This document shows, piece by piece, positions 12,020 through 23,240 of a stretch of DNA of 64,000 nucleotides (the stretch's first letter is position 1; each line of letters begins with the position of its first letter). Made by a program: the position numbers and the translations under genes. Location: positions 10,131,484 to 10,195,483 of the forward strand of contig JAZAYU010000005.1 of assembly GCA_038501625.1 (NCBI GenBank). The letters are read 5' to 3'. Origin of the DNA: Corbicula japonica (Eukaryota > Mollusca > Bivalvia > Venerida > Cyrenidae). A model generated the notes under the pieces. It had not been told where the DNA came from. It ran no database searches and saw nothing but the letters and a program-made list of their open reading frames with translations.

Positions 12020-12130
12020 CTTAAAACTATAGCTTGGTGACCAGTCTCAAATCTCAAGCAGCTGATTGGTCTAAATTTTATCAGCACTCATATGGACCAA
12101 TCAGATTGCTTGTTTTAAACTGGTCTACTG
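12020..12130. repeat. Diverged family P element
   Basis: GACCAGTCTCAAATCTCAAG and CAGCTGATTGG pair imperfectly with CCAATCAGATTGC and CTGGTCTAC. Confidence 0.55.
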
Positions 12131-12454
12131 GCTTACAGAAAATAATGTCAGAAGTAAATGATAGCCACTTGTACTGCAAATTTTTCAGCAGGCCAATGTA
12201 TCATTTTGAAATTCTACAATATTCATTACAGGGTTTATCCCTCAAATTTAGGAACTTGAGCTAAACCCACAAAATTGGGAATTTTATCAGTATTTTATCA
12301 AAAATAACTGAAAAATAATCAAATGACATGTTTTCTTATTCAGCTATCATTTTCAATTCAGTTGCTTAAAGATTGTTAGAGCATTATTAATCATAATTTG
12401 TGATTATGGTTTCAAATTAATACAATGTTGTTGTTGTTGTTTTTTGAAATCTAT

Positions 12455-12674
12455 GAACTCATGACTCCATATGAATATACACTATCACATGTTTGACCAG
12501 TGTATACCAATGTAGATCTGCCTTCTTGCCATTAACACTGGTCACTTTTTGATGTATTAGCTTTTTCTGAGCAAGAAGCCAACACTGTAGATCCAAATTA
12601 GATGACACAAATGTGCAGGCTGTTTTGAATCTACTCTAGTCATCAATGTGACAAAGAAGTCTCCATCGAGTTAA
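12455..12674. mobile_element. Family A MITE, strongly diverged
   Basis: Recognised by the order CCATATGAATATACAC, AATGTAGATCTGCC, spacer TATTAGCTTTTTCTGA, CTGTAGATCCAAATTAGATG and a terminal TTAA. Several arms are eroded. Confidence 0.5.
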
Positions 12675-13137
12675 ATTTTATAATTAATTTGGATTTGTTT
12701 ACCTAAAATTGGGGAAAATGGTAGTTTTTCAGTTTGGAAATTCAGCCAAACAAAATACTGCATTGCACTGAAACCCTTTTCATTGGTCACAATGATTGAT
12801 TGTAACTGGCTTCAGATGTGGTCAAGAAAGTATTTGCTGGTGAATTATTAGGATTATAATTATGACATGATTAAAACCCTGTTTGTTTACCAAAGTCCAT
12901 TTTTGTGAGGTATATGCTTGATTAAACCATGCTGAACTTTGATTATGGTCAGTGTGTTTACTATGTCTCTGTGCTGAGGTCATTAAATAATCAGATTATG
13001 TAGATTTAATTGACTTAAGTAAAGTAAATGTAAACAAATGTTGATAATTGGATAATATGAATTAAGTCAGTTTCTCACTTCTTAAATTTGTTCTGTGGGT
13101 TCAGAAAATGACTATATTATACTTGTTGTATCAGACT

Positions 13138-13410
13138 GTAACCCTTTACTACATATATACACATTTTATTACATGTATAAAACAGTGTAGATCCAGTTCA
13201 GCTGGCACATTTGTGCCATCTGTGCCCAAGGTTATAAAACTGAGACTGGTTTCCAAACTCAGTTTTATAACCTTCAGCCCAGATCAGAATTAACACTGTT
13301 TGCTTCATGGGCAGAGATGATTTCATGAATCAAATATCGAAGAGTGCAGATCCTGCTCAGATGGCACTACACTGTTTGCCCGTGCCATAATCTATGAAGT
13401 AAACGATTAA
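13138..13410. mobile_element. Family A MITE with a nested short family P element
   Basis: GTAA-CCCTTTACTACATATATA at the left and GAAGTAAACGA-TTAA at the right. The left half is broken after GTGCCATCT by a 60-bp P derivative and resumes with GATCAGAATTAACACTG. Confidence 0.7.
13222..13281. mobile_element. Short family P element (ends only), nested in family A
   Basis: Only the outer 20-25 bases of each arm remain: TGCCCAAGGTTATAAAAC and GTTTTATAACCTTCAGCCC with GACTGGTTTCC between them. The CCAAT-containing core has been deleted. Confidence 0.75.
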
Positions 13411-13879
13411 TTTTCATTGCAGATTGTAGATCCTGATCAAGCTTCATTATTACACCCTGATTTGATATTTAGTCTAAGCAAAACATTCAGTAAATCTTTA
13501 AAGCCCCAGCCCTAAACTTAAGTAAGAATATACTATTGAAAAATCATATTTGCCCATATAGACTCCAATATATAAACTCTCTAACAGAACACAAAAGGTC
13601 CGATTGAATTCTTTCTTAAAGACGGGATTTTCAATGATATTGTTAAATTATCGTTAATTTAGTTGCGCGGACCAAATTTAGTTTGGTAAATTAAAATTTT
13701 ATTAGCCGAACTAATGCTGCAAATTTGTGCCTATAGTTCCAAATACATGTAATATTTCATACAAGAGAGGGTTAAAAATAAGTAATGCCGCTTTAAATTT
13801 TAACCTCGAACACAATCAGTTTATGTACCAGACACCATATTTTAACTTAAGCCAGTCCATACATTGTGCAAGTATTTCG

Positions 13880-14109
13880 TAACTGTTTACTCCAATGGAT
13901 ATGGCTGTTATCCCATTTGCAAACAGACTAGATCAAAATCATCAGGAACATCTGTTTTTAGCATCTCATTTCATAGTTCTTATGGATCTTTCACTCAAAA
14001 TAATCACTGAATTTATTGACTGAAAAGCAAACATGGACATACTGGGTGATCCGGGTCTTTCATGGTCACAGATGTGAAAAATGTTATAAAAAGGGCTTAG
14101 ATGGTTAAG
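13880..14109. repeat. Probable decayed family A MITE
   Basis: TTTACTCCAATGGATATGG, GCAAACAGACTAGATC and a terminal GATGGTTAAG resemble family A in order, but the inner palindromes are no longer evident. Confidence 0.35.
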
Positions 14110-14681
14110 ACATAATACCCAAATCAAATTGAAAACTTTGATCAGTGCAAGCTGTCAACTTGATCCTAAATATCGCAGTGCAAAACCTGGTGTATTTCTG
14201 CCAAAGACTTTAGACTTAGCGGTTGTTAGTGTAATTTTGAAATTACAGAAAACATGGCAATTTTTAAACTATTTTTTAATAAATTTATTTTAAAAAATCC
14301 AAGGCACATTTTCTTTTGGAATATTTGTGTACTTATTAACACTGTCACACCTATATTACTGTGTGGTATGTCTAAGGTATGGGGGTTACTTTCCATTGGC
14401 ATGTAATAAATAAAAGCACAGTTTGAAATTAAGCCAATAAATAACTTAGAAGCCTATTTGTAAGGGATTTTATTACACTTGTTTGTCTGTAAGTACCTGG
14501 ATTTTTACATAGTTGTTGATTTTAGCAACTTGGGGTGTCTGTATTGTGTTATTTGTTTGTGGCGGTCAGTGGGTGTAATTTTGGTCATTAGTTGCAGTGT
14601 TGCTTTTATTCTATAAGGACGGACGTAGATGCAGGATCAAGTGATTGTGAAATAATTACGCGTACATTATAATTTGATAGT
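14110..14681. other. Non-genic stretch
   Basis: AT-rich, nothing recognisable. Confidence 0.4.
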
Positions 14682-14923
14682 TTAACCCTTTCTTCAATAT
14701 ATAAACCTTTATGGTGTTACATGAAAACAGTGTAGATCCAGATCAACCAGCACATGCATTCCATCTAATCAGGATCTACACTGTTATCTTTAAAATTTAT
14801 TAGGTTACTTCTTACCAAAAAACAGAGAAGATCCTGATCAGATGGCAAAGATATGCCTACTGATCTGGATCTACACTGTTGGCACATGTGATTAAATGCA
14901 TAAATATGTGGTAAAGGGATTAA
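14682..14923. mobile_element. Family A MITE, full copy
   Basis: TTAA at both ends; CCCTTTCTTCAATATATA and TATGTGGTAAAGGGA termini, both palindromic halves present, spacer AATTTATTAGGTTACTTC. Confidence 0.8.
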
Positions 14924-14951
14924 GAACACAAAATGATGGCATGTTTTCTTT

Positions 14952-15341
14952 TAACCCCTTAAGTACAGCATTAGTTAGATCATGGTCTGTACTGTTTGCT
15001 TTCCAGCTTTAAAGTCAGTTATCATGGTATAAATTTATTTCGAGGTGACAAATTTTCAAGCAAAAGCCAGATATGATATATTCACTTGAGCATAAATTCA
15101 TGCAACTGTATTTTTCTATGAGGACATATAATTGCTTGTTGTAATTTCACTGAGGTTAAAATCTACACATTTTCCCTATCCTGGAAAATGTGCAATTTTT
15201 ATCCCACCATCTGATCTTGATCTACAGTGTCTGCTTTTTTTTTCAGAAAAAACCTAAGAGTTCTACAATCAAACAGTGTAGGGTCATATCAGACGGCAGT
15301 AGTAGCCCATAGACGGCACATCCATTGAGTAAAGGGTTAGC
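14952..15341. repeat. Decayed family A copy or two fragments
   Basis: A left end (TTAA-CCCCTTAAGTACAGC) is followed by 180 unrelated bases. Then come TGATCTTGATCTACAGTG, a T run, CAAACAGTGTAGGGTCATAT and the end GAGTAAAGGG-TTAG. It could be one copy with an insertion or two adjacent fragments. Confidence 0.45.
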
Positions 15342-15777
15342 ATGCTTATAAACATTTAACATGGGAGAATACCACTTTTGTCACCTTTGAATGTTGCGAT
15401 TAAAGTAATCAATAACTTTGCAGGCGCATTTTGTTTGATGCCGAGCCCCCATGCCGATATTGTGATATCCTTGATTCAAACTTTGGGATAATCTCAGATT
15501 AAGGTCGGTTAATCATTGCATCATTGACATTTAGAACGGATTAAAGTAATTTGTTGTTATACCTATATTTGTTAGATTTGAACACTTCGATTGCTTTGAA
15601 AAGTTATGATTGATTTCGAACTAATAGTTTAATCCGTTTGACAAAGTAGAGTTTTAAAAAGCTATTATGTATATACAGTGTAAATGAAACATTGGAATTA
15701 ATAATTTCAGTGTTAAATGTTGCAGATATCAATATTTAGTCATAGCAAATACATGTCATTTCATTTGTCCGAGTTTA

Positions 15778-15955
15778 ATAACCCTTTCCTCCATGTTGCT
15801 TTTATCCCATGTGCAACCAGTGTATATTCATTAGGTTTTTTCTGACCAAGGGGCAAACAGTGTAGATCCTGATCAGACTGCAGGGATGTGCCAGCTGATC
15901 TGGATCTACACAGGTACCATATAGATAAAAGACATACCCCATGGAGTTAAAGGGG
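15778..15955. mobile_element. Family A MITE, left half deleted
   Basis: ATAA-CCCTTTCCTCCATG runs into a shortened left arm (CCAGTGTATATTCATTAGG). The right palindrome GTGTAGATCCTGATCAGACT ... GATCTGGATCTACAC is complete. Confidence 0.7.
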
Positions 15956-16511
15956 ATTTGTTTTAAAAAAAATTAAAACATATGAAGTTCAGGTGCAAAA
16001 GAAACCAGAAATAGTAATAGGATTGTTTGTTCAAATAGGCCTCGATAGAAAATACATGTTTGCCCTTAGGTGACTAACCCTAACATCCAACCCAAATCTC
16101 AGTTTTTGCTGTTCCAGTTTCTGAAAACTGTCTGATTGTACAATATTTGAATTGAATATATGTCTGCAATTCAGCTCTTTATCTATTTTAATAATAATTT
16201 ATTATATAGATCTGCAGAATTGGGACAGAACTGCATGTGCACAATTGCACACATAAAATTTATATCCATGCTCGTATTAATTTCAGCATATAGGGAAGTA
16301 ACATGATAAGGCATGAGTCCTTGAACTGGGTACCATCTAGGCTTCTGTTTGCTTAATGTCTGCATATAATTTTCAGGATATAAATTTTTCAAACGATGTC
16401 CTTGGTTCAATACAATTACATGATATTTTTGCACCATCTGTTCTACTTTTCTTATGTAAGCTCAGGTACCAGATATTTATTGCTTACAAGTATACCTGCT
16501 ATGAAACTGAA

Positions 16512-16605
16512 GTTTCAGATATCTGCAATCTGATTGGATAAAACTGAGCACAGTCTCAATATTGACCAATGGTAACCTTGAGATCAAAGACTGGTTTCCA
16601 TTCAA
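16512..16605. repeat. Diverged family P fragment
   Basis: CAATCTGATTGG, CAGTCTCAATATTGACCAAT and AAAGACTGGTTTCC in order; internal order partly scrambled. Confidence 0.4.
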
Positions 16606-16799
16606 TGTCTCAAGAATGAGCTCAGAGAGTGGTTTCTATTTTATGTCTCGAGACTAAGCTCAGGAACTCCATTCTATGTCTTGGGAATGAAACTTGAGAG
16701 AAAATAGTCAGCAAAATATCTTTCATTTCTCCCTTTGGCTTAGGGAAAAGTTTTTCACTACAAGTTCATTATACTGAGATATCAGGGTGTGAAAGTTAA

Positions 16800-16872
16800 G
16801 TTGTACAGCCGTACTCGGGACCCCTTGCTTACACGGTGACCACTCTCCAGACTGAGCTACACATCTCCTGAA
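16800..16872 (-). ncRNA. tRNA-like sequence, possible SINE head
   Basis: Minus strand reads TGTAGCTCAGTCTGGAGAGT, close to a tRNA D arm and pol III A box. About 30 bases further is GGGGTCCCGAGTACGG, an imperfect B box. The anticodon arm does not pair well, so this is not a functional tRNA. Confidence 0.3.
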
Positions 16873-17408
16873 ATAGTGACTAGATTTGTAAAAATGATAT
16901 ATACTTAAACATGTTAAAATTTGGATGGAATTAAAATACTCCACCATCACTTGCACAAAATGCGTGAAATTTTAACTGTGTGAAATATAATAATATAACA
17001 TTAGAAAATTAATTACAAAGCTTTATGTCCCTTTATTGGCAAGTTAATCTCTGTGTCACAAAACATAGATCGGAGACCAGCAGTTGCATTTCAGCAATCA
17101 TGATCAGTTGAAATAGACTACTGTCCCTAAGTCATCATAAACTTTAGATCTGAGGTTTGTTGCTTCTGCAGGCTGGTGGCAGTCTTGATTTGCTGGAAAT
17201 TGTAATTATATTTCTGACAAACTGGTTTGGTACCAACCTGCCCCGGTGAATAATAAAGTGATAGTGAAATTATGGCAGAATTTAGGGGTGTTAATTTGTT
17301 GTTTGCGTAAATCAAAGTTATGAATAATATTTACACAGTAAAAAAAATTCATGAAAGCATCAGTGTGCACATGAATTTGCAAAATAAGAGATTATGCTAG
17401 CCTTTGCT

Positions 17409-17640
17409 TTAACCCAGTACTCCATAGGATAAGGCTGTTATCCCATGTGCGAGCAGCGTATATCCAAATCATCCAGCACATTTATACTGTCTGCGCCATT
17501 CATTTTATATTTATTTGAATATTTCTGACTAAAGGGCAGCCAGTGTAGATCCTGATCAGATGGCACTGGTGTGCAGGCTGATCTGGATCTAGATCTACAC
17601 TGGTAACAAGGATGAAAACTCATTGGATCATATTGAAATC
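17409..17640. mobile_element. Family A MITE, right terminus lost
   Basis: TTAA-CCCAGTACTCCATAGG at the left, both halves present, but the expected GGAGGAAAGGGTTAA is replaced by CATTGGATCATATTG. Confidence 0.65.
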
Positions 17641-17764
17641 CCGCCCAATTAGGTCACTTAATTCATGCAATAACAGGTAGGACTTTTTCGGCGTTAGCTG
17701 TCTAAGCTCACTTTTGACCTAGTTTTTCGACCAATGAAATATTGTAAATAATGCTCGTATTCTC

Positions 17765-17912
17765 TTATTATGCAGAGGGAAAATGAAATAAACTGTTTCG
17801 ATTGGTAGCTATTTACACCATAGAGGCATCTAGCAGGGTGGAGAGGTATCTAGTGGGATTTTTACTATTATGCAGCGGAAAAATCAAATAGATTATTTCG
17901 ATTGGTGTTGTA
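17765..17912 (+). repeat. Imperfect direct repeat, about 100-base period
   Basis: TTATTATGCAGAGGGAAAAT and TTTCGATTGG at 17765-17813 recur as CTATTATGCAGCGGAAAAAT and TTTCGATTGG at 17864-17908. The piece between carries GAGGYATCTAG twice. Confidence 0.55.
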
Positions 17913-18097
17913 TTGGAGACAAACATATTTACGATTTAAATAACCAGTTAAGTCAATATTGATGATTTAAATACAATTTTATATGGAATATTCTTGGGTG
18001 TAAGGTAAACACTTGCTTACAATACACAGTGTAAAACGAAAGAGAAGTGTAGATATTTCTAATTCTTTCTGGTTTCTTTCTAGTTCCGTTGATACTG

Positions 18098-18172
18098 TTC
18101 GTTGTAGTGTAGTGGCTAACACTCTCGCCTCTCAAGCGGAGGCCCCAGGTTCAAAACACAGGAGGGACACTT
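18098..18172 (+). tRNA. tRNA-Glu-like pseudogene (CTC)
   Basis: It contains a D arm (TAGTGTAGTGGCTAACAC), an anticodon arm CTCGC-CTCTCAA-GCGGA with T33 and CTC at 34-36, and a T loop GGTTCAAAAC. The T stem pairs at only two of five positions and the anticodon stem starts with a C-A mismatch. A dead tRNA copy or tRNA-derived SINE head is more likely than a working gene. A T run follows, as after pol III genes. Confidence 0.4.
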
Positions 18173-18895
18173 TTTTTAAAGTTAATTACGTACAAGTTGG
18201 TAGATTTCGCTTTTTTAACAGGCTGTTTGTATTTAGTTTTATTAAATTTCAAGGACATTTATTCATCTTGAGTTCTAACTCTACAAGAGGTATATTGAAA
18301 CTGAATAAATGTAGACAAGACTTAATGTAAGACATTGCTTCTTTAATCGACTTGTTATCACTGTATGAAATTGTTGCACCAGTTCAACATTATTTTTGAA
18401 AGACACTTTAAATGAATTTATGAGTTGTCATGATTCGGTCGCTTAAACTCTAGGTCATACTAAGAAGGCAGGGAGGGTTCGTCAACAGCTATAACAAGTA
18501 AAATAAAATAATTAAACTGTGTCTGCTTCGCCTCTCTGTATTTCCTTCATTCTTATATACATGTACATATATATATAAATCTTTTCCATCAACGCCGTTT
18601 ATCTTTTTTAAAGATATTTCTTGTTTCAAATTATGTTAATTCTTAAATAAACAATCAAATATTATTTAAACACTACTTTATCTGATCTTAGTTACCAAAG
18701 TTTTCCTGTTCCTACAATATCACAGACTGATTAATGGGTACTGTTGTCAATATTTAACTTGATTATTGAAATTTTGCTGATTCAATAAAATCTAGATCAA
18801 ATAAGATAAAAGATTGGTGCATGTATGTAATCTATCATGATGACCCTATCATGTCATAACATCTTTGTTGCTAATCCTTAACCCACCAGAATAAT
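18173..18895. other. Non-genic stretch
   Basis: AT-rich with a short TA run (about 18562-18576); nothing else recognisable. Confidence 0.4.
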
Positions 18896-19115
18896 TGAAC
18901 CCTTTGCTCCATATATATATGAATTAATTGTGTTTGCAAGAAGTGTAGATCTGTGCCATGTGATCTGGATCAATACTGGTCCCTTCTTAGTAATGTAATC
19001 AATCTAAAGCAAACAGACTGAGTGTCTGATCAGATGGCACAGATATGCAAGCAGATCTGGATCTAAACTTTATGCCTGTGAGGTAATAACCATATCCCAG
19101 AAATTAAAGGGTTAA
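18896..19115. mobile_element. Family A MITE, full length with short left half
   Basis: TGAA-CCCTTTGCTCCATATATA and GAAATTAAAGGG-TTAA. The left palindrome is reduced to GTGTAGATCTGTGCCATG; the right one is complete. Confidence 0.7.
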
Positions 19116-19127
19116 CAGACTACCTTT

Positions 19128-19273
19128 CAGGCTCCAAGGTTATAAAACTGAGCATGGAAACCAGTCTCAATCTCAAGCATCGGCTGAAACGGCAACCAGT
19201 CGCCATTTCGGCCAATCAGATGCTTTAGATTTGAGACTGGTTTCCAATCTCAGCTTCATAACCTTCAGCCCAG
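19128..19273. mobile_element. Family P palindromic element beside family A sequence
   Basis: Termini CTCCAAGGTTATAAAAC and TTCATAACCTTCAGCCC; the left arm has lost TGATTGG from its core. A family A arm remnant (GGGCTGATTTGGGTCTACAC, 19292-19311) lies to its right. Confidence 0.75.
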
Positions 19274-19389
19274 TTTGAGACCGATTCTTGGGCTGATTTG
19301 GGTCTACACTGGATGCAAATGTAACATTATCTGTGCTCAATGATGACAAGTTAATAATGGTTGTAGTTTTCAAATGGCATACTACTCAA

Positions 19390-19606
19390 AAGTCTTTACT
19401 CCATATATAAGGGTTTTCTTGCATTACAGTGTAGATCTAGATCAGCCTGTAAAGCCTTGCTGTCTGATCTGGATCTATATTGGTCACCTCTTGGTGAATC
19501 AAAAAGCAAAGTGAAGATCCTCGTAAGATGGCATGTAGTGCCAGCTGATCTGGATCTACACTGTTTGCCATAGATAACAGCCATATCCAATGGAGCAAAG
19601 TGTTAA
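19390..19606. mobile_element. Family A MITE
   Basis: CTTTACTCCATATATAAGGG at the left, TGGAGCAAAGTG-TTAA at the right. Both halves and the spacer TTGGTGAATCAAAAAGC are present. Confidence 0.7.
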
Positions 19607-20049
19607 TAAACAAATGTAAAGATGCAATTGGACCATTTTGCTACATAATTAGCTTGTTCCAGTGTTAGTTCTCAGTTGATTAACATGATAGTGGTCATTT
19701 AGGTTAACATAACACGATTTTTTTGCCTGTAGCAATTTTGTTGTTTTCAATCATTTAAATGGTGTCATTAATTAACCAGTTGTTATTGAGTTTCAATATG
19801 CTCATAATTTGCCTGTGGTTGTAAATCGATCCATATAAATTACCTGTATAAAATGATAGACGTCATAGATGACCGTTTCAGGAACTAAACTATATGAATC
19901 AGTTTATTACGGTGTTTGTGCAATTATAATGAAATTATAATTTACGCAAGTGCTTGCACTGTGACCCAGGTGGATTTAATTTGAAGTAATATATTATTAA
20001 TATATCAACTTTTTTCTGTCAGTGATTTTACGTAATAACTAAATCTTAA

Positions 20050-20259
20050 GTGTTTGTTTCATTGGGCCCAGATCAGAAAACTATGATAAAAGACCAGTAT
20101 TAATACTCTAGTTTGTGATTGGCCTGTTCAGAGACTTATCTTAGGATCAACCAATCACCAGCTGGAGATTTGAGATTTTTCTCCATTTCAGCCAATCAGT
20201 TGCTTGAGAGAGATTTATAGTGTTATCCAATGCTTGAGCTTTGAGACTGGTATCATTGT
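20050..20259. repeat. Decayed family P cluster
   Basis: GTGATTGGCCTG, ACCAATCACCAGCTGGAGAT, CAGCCAATCAGTTGCTTGAG and TGCTTGAGCTTTGAGACTGG are degenerate arms. The cluster abuts the next family A copy at its TTAA. Confidence 0.5.
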
Positions 20260-20501
20260 TTAACCCTTTCCACCATAGATACACTTTTATTGCCAGGGCG
20301 AACAGTTTCGATCCAGATCAGCCGGCACATCCGTGCCATCTGATCAGGATCTAAACTGTACGCTTTTTGATTCTTTAGGTAATTTCTGACCAAAAAGCAA
20401 CCAGTGCAGATCCTGATCAGATGGCACTGATGTGCCGGCTGATCTGGATCCAAACTGGTCGCACATGCGTAAAAATGCTTATTTATAGAGGAAAGGGTTA
20501 A
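20260..20501. mobile_element. Family A MITE, best-preserved copy
   Basis: TTAA on both sides. Termini CCCTTTCCACCATAGATACA and TTTATAGAGGAAAGGG. Left palindrome GATCCAGATCAGCCGGCAC / GTGCCATCTGATCAGGATC; spacer TTTTTGATTCTTTAGGTAAT; right palindrome GATCCTGATCAGATGGCAC / GTGCCGGCTGATCTGGATC. Useful as the reference copy. Confidence 0.88.
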
Positions 20502-20736
20502 GAAAAAGTATGACAGCATCTTAAAAATACATGTTCTTTTGTTATTTTCAGAAATGAAGGACAGAGATGTTGATTGGTCTTTGATGCTGAAGTATAGAGT
20601 AATACAAGAAAAACATTTAATGTTCTCAACAAATATTGAATATATTTAAGTATGTATGATTCTTATAATTAAAAGCCAGTTTCAGTCTTCATTGTTCTGT
20701 TGCTGATGAACCCTTCTGGCTTTCAAAGAATGATAT

Positions 20737-20974
20737 ATAACCTTTACATCATGAATATGGCTAGGCGTTATTGCTGTACGGGTTCGCTCCCCAATAGGAG
20801 CAGCAATATCATTTAATATCCTGTGTACGACCAGTTTAGATTAGGATCTACTCTATTCACTTTTAGATTCATAAGATTATTTTTGACCCAAGAATCCAAT
20901 GGGCATGCAGGTTTACTCAAATCTACACTGGTTGCACATGCATCAGAAAACGTCTGCATGGGATTATTGGTTAA
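20737..20974. mobile_element. Family A MITE with a small internal insertion
   Basis: ATAA-CCTTTACATCATGAATA and GGGATTATTGG-TTAA. About 45 bases inserted in the left flank form a hairpin ATTGCTG...CAGCAAT around GGGTTCGCTCCC, which resembles a tRNA T arm. Confidence 0.6.
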
Positions 20975-20978
20975 GTTA

Positions 20979-21056
20979 TTAACCCAGTATTTTGGGACCA
21001 GTGAGCCTACACATCAGCACAGTGTGATCAGGGTCTACACTATTTGCTACTGATTC
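20979..21056. repeat. Family A fragment (left half)
   Basis: TTAA-CCCAGTATTTTGGGACC followed by a single arm pair ending GATCAGGGTCTACACTA. Confidence 0.5.
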
Positions 21057-21448
21057 AAAAACACCTTTCAATTGGCAAAATACTCATTTAAATACAGTAT
21101 AAAACTTAAGAAAACCAAGAGTTTATCTAGTCACTTGAATATAAAGTAAACATTCCCAAAAGGGAGATAATTGATTTAAAGTAGTCTATATATTACATTC
21201 CAGAGACAGGTTTTATTTATAGATAGTAGGTGGGTTTAACAGCCATTGCTTACTCATGTATTTTATTACAACACCTATAGATCTGTCTGTGTCATACCGA
21301 AGTAAACATTGTACTGTATACTTAACAAAAAGCTTTATTTGCATATTTGAATAGGATCCAATTTTAAGTTGACATTTCAATATTTGATTTTGAATTTGGA
21401 AAACTTACAAGGTTTGAATTATTCGCGTTAATATTCAATGATAGAAGT

Positions 21449-21459
21449 TTATATAAAAT
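21449..21459 (+). promoter_or_regulatory. Candidate TATA box of the Cas-family gene
   Basis: TTATATAAAAT lies about 250 bases upstream of the proposed start codon. A start site about 30 bases downstream would fall near 21485, at the start of a purine-rich AGAGAGAG stretch. This depends on the exon 1 call; in AT-rich DNA such a motif also arises by chance. Confidence 0.3.
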
Positions 21460-21484
21460 ATTTGTAGGTAAAGAGGACCGAAAG

Positions 21485-21720
21485 AGAGAGAGAAAAATAA
21501 TAAGAAAGTAGATGATTGGATTAAACAAGACACAGATTATAGATAGCCTGGATGTAACTTTGTAAGTGGGACACAGTTGACAAGGACAAATAAGATAGGG
21601 AAAAAAACGTCACAGAGAATTAGTGAAAATTGAAACATGATGTTTTGTGGTGGATAAATGGTTGTGGAATTAACTTCCAAAACAGACACAAAAAGGAAAG
21701 ACACCATGGTTTTACAACAG
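21485..21720 (+). other. Candidate exon 1 (5' UTR plus first codons) of the Cas-family gene
   Basis: The 3' edge is a strong donor, CAG|GTAAGA, at 21720/21721. The 5' edge is a guess from the TATA-like box. The leader holds short upstream ORFs at 21512 (18 codons including the stop ends at 21565), 21552 (ATG-TAA) and 21637, which could dampen initiation. An in-frame ATG at 21658, directly after TAA, would add 16 residues but has T at -3. No other repeat family covers this segment. Confidence 0.5.
21706..21720 (+). CDS. Candidate first coding segment of a Cas-family scaffold protein
   Basis: ATG at 21706 lies in ACCATGG, the optimal eukaryotic context, and is followed by four codons (Val-Leu-Gln-Gln) before the donor. 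The break is phase 0, and the SH3 exon at 44576 also opens in phase 0. Spliced together, the protein would start MVLQQ and run into (Q)RLLAKALYDN. Vertebrate BCAR1 and NEDD9 also have only about five or six residues before the equivalent of LAKALYDN, with separate first exons carrying just the start. The link is inferred from phase, context and architecture; no transcript is visible here. Another first exon outside the window is possible. Confidence 0.5.
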
Positions 21721-22860
21721 GTAAGAATTATAAAAAATATGTTTATTGTCGTTTAATATTAAAATTATTGTTTAACCTTCTCTATTAATATTCAGTTACA
21801 ATAGTTTTGCATATTATGTTATTTACAAAAAAAAGGTATATTAAAATTATTTGCTTGATTAATTAATATAAAAATCAACATTTCAAATTTTTTTTTTTGA
21901 AAATTTGCATTTAGTGTGAAAATTGTTTTGTACAAGTCTACAATAGGATTGTTGCGTGTCAAGTGTCGTAATGGAATATTTAATGTGAAGAAAAAAAAGA
22001 AGTCTGGTCTCGTAAAAAAAACATCTTTAAGAAAGAAAATGGATGTAATACAAAACTCATTGCTTGTCTGATGTCTTTCCTGTGATGTAATGTCACCTTG
22101 TGTCCATATTTTCTGTTTTCGTAACGGAAATTACCTCACTCGTTTTCCATTTCCCCTTTCTAAAAGCAGGAGATGAGTTCCGAAGCAAGAGGCTCCTGAG
22201 TTAGTGATTCATCATAATCGAAGATGCTTCTCTCATATTTGTACGCATATTCTTTCTAAAGATTTTAATTAACAGCTCAGAGTGTGTTTTGATCAGTTAA
22301 GTGTTTTTATAATGTATGGGTTTGATTTCAGAGAACTGTAAAAACTCAGTAAATTTTGTTACGTCTTCCAGTGTTTTGCACTATAATATGCAACCAGTGT
22401 TTCCTTTTGGCTTAAATTCTGCCCCATTCCCTAAAAAACATTGTTTATTCCCAATTCTATTAAAAAAATGTCCAGTGATTAGATGCAAATTCATTTAACT
22501 TTAGGTAATTGATTATGCTAATTAGACTTCTTTAATTGTCAACAGACATATTTTATTGAGTGCAAATTGCAAATAATGTTACTGGTACAAAAACTAGTGA
22601 TATATTTATTATGTATTGTGTTTCTCACTTTTAACATATTAACATCATAATTATATTGATCTCACAACCAGGTATTTCACAGTTTTGATACAATTAGCCA
22701 TGGTTCCCATCCCCAAAATACTGAAAGGAACCCTGGCAACAGATTTTAGTCCTAAAGTTCATAGGAACCATCATAAGTTTTAAAAAACAGTCTTTTGAAA
22801 TAGTCTGAAGTTTGAAGATACAAAATAATATGACAGAGCAGTGCTGTCCTACTAGAAATC

Positions 22861-22956
22861 TGACTGAGAATGGAAACCAGTCTCCGATCTCAAGCTTCCC
22901 ATTGGTCAGTTCTGACAGTGCTGAATTTCAACCAATCAGATTGCTGAAGTTGGTCG
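22861..22956. repeat. Diverged family P element
   Basis: TGAGAATGGAAACCAGTCTC and CCCATTGGTCAG at the left, ACCAATCAGATTGC at the right; outer right arm lost. Confidence 0.55.
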
Positions 22957-23089
22957 CATTTATCAGCTTTTATGACATTTTGGCTATATATCAAGTATTT
23001 TCAAGTTTGTCCGCACGAACTTGCTCTGCTGTATGCAGTATTGGTGGCATGGGGCAGCTGTGATTGTTATAAATATCGTGGGGTGAACA

Positions 23090-23240
23090 CAGAGGCGGAT
23101 CCAGATGGGGGATCACTAAAGCCCCATTTTTGGGCAGCAATACTTAACTTTCATGTCCAGAAGTTGGGAATGTATAATTTAACTACCCCAAGACTGACCC
23201 CAAATGATCCCCTTTATGGAAATCTTGCATCTGGCACTGG
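23090..23240 (+). mobile_element. Family C short element
   Basis: Opens CAGAGGCGGATCCAGATGGG, contains TTTTTGGGCAGCAATACTTA and CCAGAAGTTGGGAATG, and ends ATGGAAATCTTGCATCTGG. Flanks share GAACA (TGAACA left, GGAACA right), a possible target duplication. Confidence 0.65.

Noticed and set aside
18098..18172. Functional tRNA-Glu gene
   Set aside because: T stem pairs at only two of five positions and the acceptor ends do not match.
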